Both the position numbers and the translations under genes were made by a program. Source: Engraulis encrasicolus (Eukaryota; Chordata; Actinopteri; Clupeiformes; Engraulidae). Taken from it: 64,000 nt of DNA. Shown piece after piece: positions 57,471 through 64,000 of this stretch (position 1 is the first letter of the stretch; each line of letters begins with the position of its first letter). Below the pieces are notes generated by a model, which was given only the letters and a program-made list of their open reading frames with translations, had not been told where the DNA came from and made no database searches. The stretch lies in contig NC_085857.1 of assembly GCF_034702125.1 (NCBI RefSeq), positions 57,651,567 through 57,715,566 on the forward strand, given 5' to 3'.

Positions 57471-57822
57471 CGCTTGCAGACAGTGCATCGGTTACTGTAT
57501 CTTCAGACACACAACCTTCTCAATCTCTCTGAAATGATTTCAGAAACACGCTATCGAACTTTGGAAAGGCTTAAACAAGCATGCAGCTTTCAAGGAACAT
57601 TCAGTAACTTGACGCGATATCGTGGCGAGATTCAGAAAAGCGCAGAACAGCTGACATGTCACCCACGGCTCTACATGTAGATATGCTGTAGTTTTTATTG
57701 GCTAATCAACTGCGTTACTTGGCGATATTGCTGGCTAGTTGTGGATGCTAACAGGAGGTGATGTGGAAGTTCAGCCTGGAGAAACGCCGACGTGATTGAC
57801 AAAAGAATGCGCACTCTACTCA

Positions 57823-57825
<3 letters not shown>

Positions 57826-57872
<47 letters not shown>
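57826..57872. repeat. (GT)n microsatellite
   Basis: About 23 GT units inside the hAT at 56323-59665. Confidence 0.97.
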
Positions 57873-57874
<2 letters not shown>

Positions 57875-58109
57875 TGGTAATTGGAACGATTGCTACTATG
57901 CCTCAGTTGGTTGCTTTGAATTTCACCCGCCGTGGTGTTTTGTTTTGTATTCAGTTTGAGATGCTTGCTGCTCGGCATACCATACGTCATGTGCACACAC
58001 AGTTGGGTGTGGTGGCGGTGTTGGCATTTGGGCAAAATGCAGCTACTCCTCTGTTGGTTGTTTTGAAATGCGTCGTCAGAGGTGCATCTTGTCACCAGGC
58101 TAGAGAGGC

Positions 58110-58111
<2 letters not shown>

Positions 58112-58192
<81 letters not shown>

Positions 58193-58217
58193 TGTGAGAG
58201 AGAGAGAGAGAGAGAGA
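58112..58217. repeat. (GT)n(AG)n compound microsatellite
   Basis: About 39 GT units then about 13 AG units, ending 25 bp before Helitron copy B. Confidence 0.97.
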
Positions 58218-58242
58218 TGGATGATGCCCATGTGTAATTATA

Positions 58243-59321
58243 TCCCCGAAACGCGGAGCGTCGGGGATGTAATGGTTTTGCGTGCGCCGCCGCCGCGTCC
58301 GCCGCCGCCGCGTAAGGTCTTTCGTGTTAACGCGATAACTTTTGAACGGATGTTTGGATTTGTCCCAGATTTTTTGGGTGAATGCTCTAGGGCAGGTTCA
58401 TGAACTGATTCGAGTTTGGAGGTCAACACTTTCAAGATGGCTGAATTCAAGATGGCCGAATTTTTGTTTGGTCCATAACTTCTGACCGGGTGGATGGATT
58501 TGTCCCAGATTTGGTGTGTGAATGCTCTAGGGTAGGTTCATGAACTGATTCGAGTTTGGAGGTCAACACTTTCAAGATGGCTGAATTCAAGATGGCCGAA
58601 TTTTTGTTTGGCCCATAACTAGAGACCGGGTGGATGGATTTGTCCCAGATTTTGTGTGTGAATGCTCTAGGGTAGGTTCATGAACTGATTCGAGTTTGGA
58701 AGACAACACTTTCAAAATGGCGGAAATTTCATTTGGCCCATAACTTCTGACTGGGTGGATTGATTTGCCCGGTAACACCTTATTTTAATGGTTCACCATT
58801 TCAGTGAATCTACCATATTAGGTACAGTGTAATAACCAATGTAACAATATTTAATACCATGTAATACTAGTGTAATACCAGTGTAACAATATGCAATATC
58901 AGGTACAGTGTAATAACGAGTCTAATAGTATGCAATACCATGTAATATAGTGTAATACCAGTGTAACAATATGCAATACCATGTAATACCACTTACGTAC
59001 AAACACATGATGTAATGGAAAAAAATGGCGGTGTTACACTGGTATCACATTGTATTAAATATTGTTACACTGGTTATTACACTGTACCAAAAGTGGTATA
59101 TCCACTGAACCATTAAAACAGTATTACCATTTGCTCCATTTTTTGCTTCATTTTCACAATAGTCGTTTGGTTTTAAGCCTATGCACGTCATGTCACGTCT
59201 GTATGTATCATATACATTTACGAAATGGTGGACCGGAGTGGTAGGAATGATGGGGGACTGGAAGCGTCGCGTTTCGGGGATATACCTTAAGCAGTCGAAG
59301 GCGACTGCACAGGCAGTCTAG
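58243..59321 (+). mobile_element. non-autonomous Helitron, copy B
   Basis: 5' TCCCCGAAACGCGGAGCG after A. 3' hairpin GCAGTCG-AAGG-CGACTGC, then ACAGGCAGT and terminal CTAG before T. A short 5' palindrome ATCCCCGA/TCGGGGAT opens it. 140-bp tandem repeats start at 58337, 58477, 58617 and (shorter) 58742. 1079 bp, same length as copy A and nearly identical by eye. Confidence 0.87.
58337..58770. repeat. 140-bp tandem repeat inside the Helitron
   Basis: Three units plus a partial one, each with GATTTGTCCCAGATTT, GAATGCTCTAGGG, TTCATGAACTGATTCGAG and TTTCAAGATGGC. The same array is at about 11275-11720 in copy A. Confidence 0.92.
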
Positions 59322-59533
59322 TTGATTGATGCGCATGTGAAGATTGCAATGTTGAATATGTCAACATTGAATACTGTCTAAATTAAAGCAAAACTGTGCC
59401 CAAGCACATTATGTTCACAAGGCCTTCTGACTGTTGTAGAGAACTTGTTTTTTGAATTGTGTAGATGCTGTGAGCTAAGCATCTTCCCTAAGCAAGCCTA
59501 TTATTATTATTATTATTATTTTATTTTAATTTT

Positions 59534-59544
<11 letters not shown>

Positions 59545-59588
<44 letters not shown>
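59545..59588. repeat. run of 44 G
   Basis: Uninterrupted G tract after a T-run, with strong quadruplex potential. Its exact length is unreliable in any assembly. Confidence 0.85.
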
Positions 59589-59589
<1 letters not shown>

Positions 59590-59691
59590 TGTACAGACTT
59601 GGGTGGGCCGATGGGCCCCCTAGCTAATTTCGCCTTAGGCCCCCAAATTGCTAAGTCCGCCACTGATCAGACCATTTCCCATCGTCTACTG

Positions 59692-60845
59692 CCCCCATAC
59701 TCAAATAGCGGCTCGCGAGCCATTTGTGGCTCGCGGGGCATCTATTTTTGGCTCTCGAATAATTTTGAAAAATTAAAAAAAAAAAAAAAAAAATTTTTTT
59801 TTTTTTTTTTGGTCCGATCGCGCTGTCGGCTCTTATTTTGAAATCACGCCACAGACGCTATGAAGAAGCGTGCCGTGCCCCGCCCCATCTGGCAGTTTCT
59901 CCCTCTTTGCTTTGCCTATCACTGCAGGCTCCGGACAGAAGCACCTAGGGTGGCATTGGAGGTTGTGAGGTAGACTGCAAGGGAAGGACTGTATCAGAGC
60001 CTGTAAATAAATTATTCACAAAGTTCTCTATGCATCGTTTTTGAAAGTAATGGTCCACATTTGATTGCAAACAGTGTGTTAGGACTTCGATTTGGTTTAG
60101 CAGTAGCTGTAGCTAGTTGCTAACACAAATGAAGGCAAACTGCTGGCAGCTAACTATTGGTAGCCTATTAAAAACGAATTGCTTAATACACTTTTCACAC
60201 TGTCCCCAAATAGTTCGTTTGGAGTGCTAAGACCCTCATAAGACTGCAAACAAAGTTATGAGCAACTTGACAATGTATTATTGGCTTTTGCATTTAATCA
60301 ACATGGCATCAAATGTGCCATTTTCTTGTTGACAAAACCTGGTGTTCTCCTATCTATGTGTCCTCTTTGTTGGGTCCATTATTGCCTCTGATTCTCATTA
60401 TGCATGTGAGAGCTGCATAAACAAAGTCATAATAAGCAACATGTGTTTGAAAAGTGTTATCTTCAGGCTTATTGGTTTTCTCACTAAGAAATAAATCTTT
60501 ATGAACGTAGTCTGCAAATATAGGCTAACAGATAATCTTATGTCATTTAAAAAAAATACTGAAGGGTGGGTGGCAATGAGAGCAAGGCAGGCACCTCACC
60601 CCACAATGCAGGCCCTTTATGAGAGAAATGTTCTCCCATCCTGTCACTAGAAACTAAATATCTGCTGTGGGTGTGAGTGCGTGTGTATAACCTTACAGAG
60701 GACTTATCATGTTTTATTTTATTTATTTATTTATTTTTATTTATTTATTTTTTGGGGCGGGGGAGTCGTGTCGGCCCGGCCCGGCCCTTTATTGGGAGGA
60801 ATTTTGAAAAACTGGCTCTCGGGGACTTTTAATTGAGTACCCCTG
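59692..60845. mobile_element. hAT element
   Basis: Left CCCCCATACTCAAATAGCGG and right complement CAGGGGTACTCAATTAAAAG; flanks GTCTACTG (59684-59691) and GTCTACGG (60846-60853), one mismatch. The interior includes an A/T-run pair at 59777-59810 and a (TTTA)n at 60715-60750. No transposase. Confidence 0.75.
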
Positions 60846-60892
60846 GTCTACGGAGACCAGGTCCCCCTAAACTAGTCCCAACCGAATAGGGC
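60846..60892. mobile_element. right terminus of a Harbinger-like MITE
   Basis: AAACTAGTCCCAACCGAATA-GGGC followed by TTA (60893-60895) matches the ends of 51973-52542. Confidence 0.55.
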
Positions 60893-61106
60893 TTAGGTCT
60901 GCATGGGAAAATAAGAAACGTAATTTCAATTGTTCGTATGACCAGTTGATGTAAAGAAATTGACAATAGAGCCAACTTGACTTGACCTGACTGTTATGAG
61001 GTGACCAAAAAAAAATATGATTGACTATCTGGTGTGAGGATTGAATCTAGAATAGCCTCTTTGTCGTGATGTGGAGATCTGTGGAAGTGGTTAACACACT
61101 CATACA

Positions 61107-61271
61107 CAGGGTGCGATTTTTAGGGGGGAATGGGAGGGACTGTTCCCTCTTCTGGTTTTGCTATCGCCACTTTTTCTACATGCTTTTAATCACAGTTTAA
61201 TGTAACTCCATTGATTTTGCTTAAATTCTGAAACCTATCCCCCCTTCTGATTTTCTGATTTTCGCACCCTG
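61107..61271. mobile_element. 165-bp hAT-type MITE
   Basis: CAGGGTGCGATTTTTAGG and the complement CAGGGTGCGAAAATCAG; flanks CTCATACA and GACATACA agree at 6 of 8 positions. Confidence 0.75.
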
Positions 61272-61744
61272 GACATACACCATACACTACAAACTTTAAC
61301 TCTATTTCTCTATATTTCAATAATAATAATGATTATTATTGCTATTATTATCATTGTCATTATTACTATTATTATTAGGCCTATTATCATTATTTAAACT
61401 ATTATTATTATGATTATATATTTATTTATTAGTGTTAGGTTGACCTTGTCCTTAGAAAGGATGACTTCTTATGTGGTCTGGGCCCTCCCCCAGAAAATGA
61501 TGGGGTTTTTTTTAGATGCAATTTCCTGCATTTTAATCAATTTTATGGCAAATCCCATCGGACAAAAAAAATCGCCTGGACATTCAGGCTATTTATAGCT
61601 TGAGTTGAGGTGAAAGTGTTCACCCGTCAAAGTAACTGGTGGGTTGACAAGTTTGCCAGTCATCGCTGAAATTGACGGGTAGACAGGTGGAAAGTTCCAA
61701 CCCTCCTTCTGCCACATAAAGTCTTGCTGAAGTTCTCGGTCCTC
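61272..61744. other. intergenic, nothing recognised
   Basis: Contains an ATT-type low-complexity stretch at 61320-61430. Confidence 0.4.
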
Positions 61745-61751
61745 ATGGAGA

Positions 61752-61822
<71 letters not shown>
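61745..61822. repeat. (GA)n microsatellite
   Basis: About 38 GA units, followed by GGGAGAAGAACATCTGGACTG. Confidence 0.97.
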
Positions 61823-61825
<3 letters not shown>

Positions 61826-62016
61826 AGAACATCTGGACTGTAAATTTCATATTAACACAATTGTGTATGTGTGTGTGTGTGAGTGAGTGAGAGACAGAAA
61901 AAAACATTGCTGTATATTTCACACATTTGATTACTGTCTTTAGGGGTGTTACTGTGTGTGTTTAACATGCAATAAACAACTCCAAACGAACAGATCAAAA
62001 CAATGCTTTCCACACG

Positions 62017-62019
<3 letters not shown>

Positions 62020-62109
<90 letters not shown>
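62020..62109. repeat. (CA)n microsatellite
   Basis: About 44 CA units. A shorter GT tract lies at 61863-61880 and another CA tract at 62328-62351. Confidence 0.97.
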
Positions 62110-62112
<3 letters not shown>

Positions 62113-62351
62113 TATAATAGAAATATGGAACAACAGAAAACTGGCCCATGTGTGCACACCACAAAAACAAACACATGCTAAATTTGTAAGTGCAAACACA
62201 TTCTGAAAACCATAAAAGCTTTTAAAGATGTTTTTTTGGGGAGTTTATGCATTTATTCAGGAAAGGACAGTGTGAGTGTGTGACAGGAAATGAGTGGGAG
62301 AGCGAGATGTAAAAGGATCAGCAAAGGACACACACACACACACACACACAC

Positions 62352-63073
62352 CCCGTCGGTGTCTGTGGGCTGTTTCTGCTTGCAATATTCTGCTTGACCA
62401 CAAGAGGGCCCTGTGTCTCGTGACATTGGTAGACACAGTGATAAAAAGGTGCATTTATATAAAGCTTACAACATTATTTATATATTATATATGGATAACA
62501 CTTCATTTTAACACAGCTTTAATTACAGTGTACTTAGCTACAATGTAATAACCGGTGCAATAACATGTAAGTACAACTATGCTTCACATCATTTGATATC
62601 TTTCATCATATCTCATCATTTGATTTGATATCTACATACCATAATGACAATAATGACCATAATGAACTGTGGCTTTATAATACTTAATCAAAGTGATGAA
62701 TTCTTTCAGGGAGGCAAAGGGCTGAACTGAGGTGTACTATACTGCTTAAAAATATATTTTTCACAAGGTAAAATAACGTGAAACCAATATTTATATGAGG
62801 CATAAGAAATAGGAGCACTACCTTAAAGTAAGTAAGTACATTTTATGTATATTTAGGGCTAGGGTTGGGGTTAGGGTTTGTTCAAAACTCACCAAAGTGC
62901 TGTACAGTTACTGGCTAGAGAAAAATCAAAATAGAGAAATTAAATCAATAAAGCATATTAAATGTAGATAATGGACAAGACTTCTAGCTGCAGTGTACAG
63001 TTGCAACACTGACAGCATTGTCCAACATGGCAAAAGAAGATGAAGCATAATATAATAATAAGATAGGCTACAC
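62352..63073. other. intergenic, one MITE-like end
   Basis: GGATAACACTTCATTTTAAC...TACAATGTAATAACCGGTGC at 62490-62560 is a familiar fish MITE end, single-sided here. No gene. Confidence 0.35.
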
Positions 63074-63263
63074 CAGTGGTGTAGTCTACTTTTTTATGGT
63101 GGGTATACTGTATATTTGAGCATTTTTTGAAGTGGGTATACTGTATATATTTGTGCTATTCAAAACAACGGATCAATCAATTTAAAGTGGGTATACTGAA
63201 ATCCCTGAAATTTAGAAGTGGGTGTACTCTGTATACCCGCGTTCTACGTAGACTACACCACTG
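63074..63263. mobile_element. 190-bp hAT MITE
   Basis: CAGTGGTGTAGTCTAC is perfectly inverted at the right end. Flanks GGCTACAC (63066-63073) and GGCTACAT (63264-63271) differ at one base. GTGGGTATACTG repeats four times inside. Confidence 0.9.
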
Positions 63264-63486
63264 GGCTACATAAAAAGTGTTAAAAAGCAATTTAGGTAGC
63301 CTACCTGTACATAAAAGGTGTTAAAAGCGGAAGTGGAAGAGGAAAATGAACAGTATGTCATTGAAGTGCTGTTTCCACGTACCATATTCTTTAAACTTGG
63401 ATATTTTGTAACGCAACATGGGGATAAAAATAGAACCTCCATTGTAACATCAAGAGTGCGTCATTAAGACGCACATACGCACATAG

Positions 63487-63662
63487 ACACCCCCCAGTAA
63501 TTAACCACTGCTCTTCTCAATTGTCCTCCATGACTGAGGTACCTTAAGCATGGTGTCCCACCACACTACTCCCTTTCCCCTGCCATTGGGGCTGCACTTT
63601 CGTTGTGTGCAGTGTTGTGGAGCGCTGTATCACAATGACAATTGGGGGTTGGAGTTTTCCAG
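63487..63662 (+). repeat. tRNA-derived SINE (family A), 5' truncated
   Basis: Body TCCATGACTGAGGTACC and tail CACAATGACAATTGGGGG correspond to 34110-34276; the tRNA head is missing. Confidence 0.75.
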
Positions 63663-63687
63663 TTGGGCCTTCACTTCACTATATACT

Positions 63688-63936
63688 ACAGGCTATTGGC
63701 TACAGTCCCTGGAGCGATGTGGGATGAGGTGCTTTATTGGAGGTGCAAGAGAGGTAAGGGTGGGTTCTAAACCCTCTGATCTAAATACCAACGCTCTAAC
63801 CACTAGACCACACTCACACAGCGTTGGCCATACCTGCCAGCTGGAGCCATTTGGGCTTAAGCAGCCCGTTTTGCTCAAGGACACATCGGTGGTGGTCAGG
63901 TGGAGCAGGGCTCGAACCTGTAACCTTCTGGTTGCA
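63688..63936 (-). repeat. SINE (family B-like) copies, antisense
   Basis: 63688-63815 has CTACAGTCCCTGGAGCGATG and ACCCTCTGATCTAAAT...CTCTAACCACTAGACCAC (antisense tRNA head). 63850-63936 repeats TTGCTCAAGGACACATCGG and GGGCTCGAACCTGTAACC, a second B-box-like unit. Confidence 0.65.
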
Positions 63937-64000
63937 GGGGCCGTTCCAGACATTTATTCTTGGGGTGGCAACGGGGTGGCGAAGTGTATTTCAGGGGGGC
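63937..64000 (+). mobile_element. start of a hAT-like element cut by the window edge
   Basis: CAGGGGCCGTTCCAGACATT then TGGGGTGGCAACGGGGTGGC has the style of a CAGGGGC hAT end; the rest lies outside. Confidence 0.35.

Larger units (their letters stand above)
56323..59665. mobile_element. 3.3-kb hAT, carrying a Helitron and transposase remnants
   Basis: Ends CAGGCGCGGTTCTGG and the complement CAGTGGCGGACTTAG, with perfect 8-bp duplication ATCAGACC at 56315-56322 and 59666-59673. Both ends have GGGGGCC-rich subterminal parts (CCGCCTTAGGCCCC, CGCCTTAGGCCCCC). The interior holds a decayed transposase start, two GT arrays, a long G-run and Helitron copy B. Confidence 0.85.

Overview
The window is vertebrate nuclear DNA, almost certainly from a teleost fish. 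Genes have GT-AG introns, dinucleotide microsatellites are long, and the repeats are those of fish genomes: L1- and L2-type LINEs, Tc1, hAT and PIF/Harbinger elements, tRNA-derived SINEs and Helitrons. I see no bacterial or viral genes and no tRNA or rRNA genes. The species cannot be named from sequence alone.

Gene content is small: a same-strand (+) cluster of C2H2 zinc-finger genes. (1) A terminal exon at 22344-23356 carries about 10-11 fingers, several decayed; its 5' exons are not recognised. (2) A five-exon gene model fits at 32770-33031, 35900-35992, 39855-39908, 46259-46883 and 47151-47790. All junctions are GT-AG and in phase, giving 557 codons and 13 fingers, one of them split by the last intron. 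(3) A 16-finger terminal exon lies at 49427-50883. All three terminal exons open with the same phase (1) and related residues (GHDAEW, GDDAEW, GTDADGE). They are therefore duplicates of one ancestral exon, and the last could be an alternative 3' exon of gene 2. C2H2 arrays of this kind normally act as nuclear DNA-binding proteins; no target can be inferred here.

The rest is mostly mobile DNA, much of it nested and datable by intact target-site duplications (TSDs). 0-6 kb: hAT end, an unclassified TIR family, and an L2 tail broken by a TTAA-flanked element and followed by an L1 piece that is itself broken by a hAT. 6-12 kb: microsatellites, weakly classified repeats and Helitron copy A. 12-15.6 kb: a fold-back Tc1 and an L2/Rex-like LINE. 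15.9-20.2 kb: an L1 with a 20-bp TSD, split by a second fold-back Tc1. 20.4-21.6 kb: the best copy of the unclassified TIR family. 23.4-26.6 kb: a three-level nest just downstream of ZNF gene 1. 26.6-32 kb: hAT MITE, a broken L2, hairpins and (TTC)n. 33-46 kb (introns of gene 2): SINEs, hATs, a third fold-back Tc1, a 500-bp tandem duplication and a 2-kb Harbinger-like element. 47.7-48.1 kb: a hAT MITE that supplies the C-terminus and stop of gene 2. 51-64 kb: hAT and Harbinger MITEs, a hAT carrying Helitron copy B, SINEs and microsatellites.

The most unusual observations are three Tc1 elements that have become internal palindromes, a pair of equal-length (1079 bp) Helitrons in opposite orientation 47 kb apart, and the effect of transposons on the zinc-finger gene: C-terminus replacement and a SINE abutting a splice acceptor.
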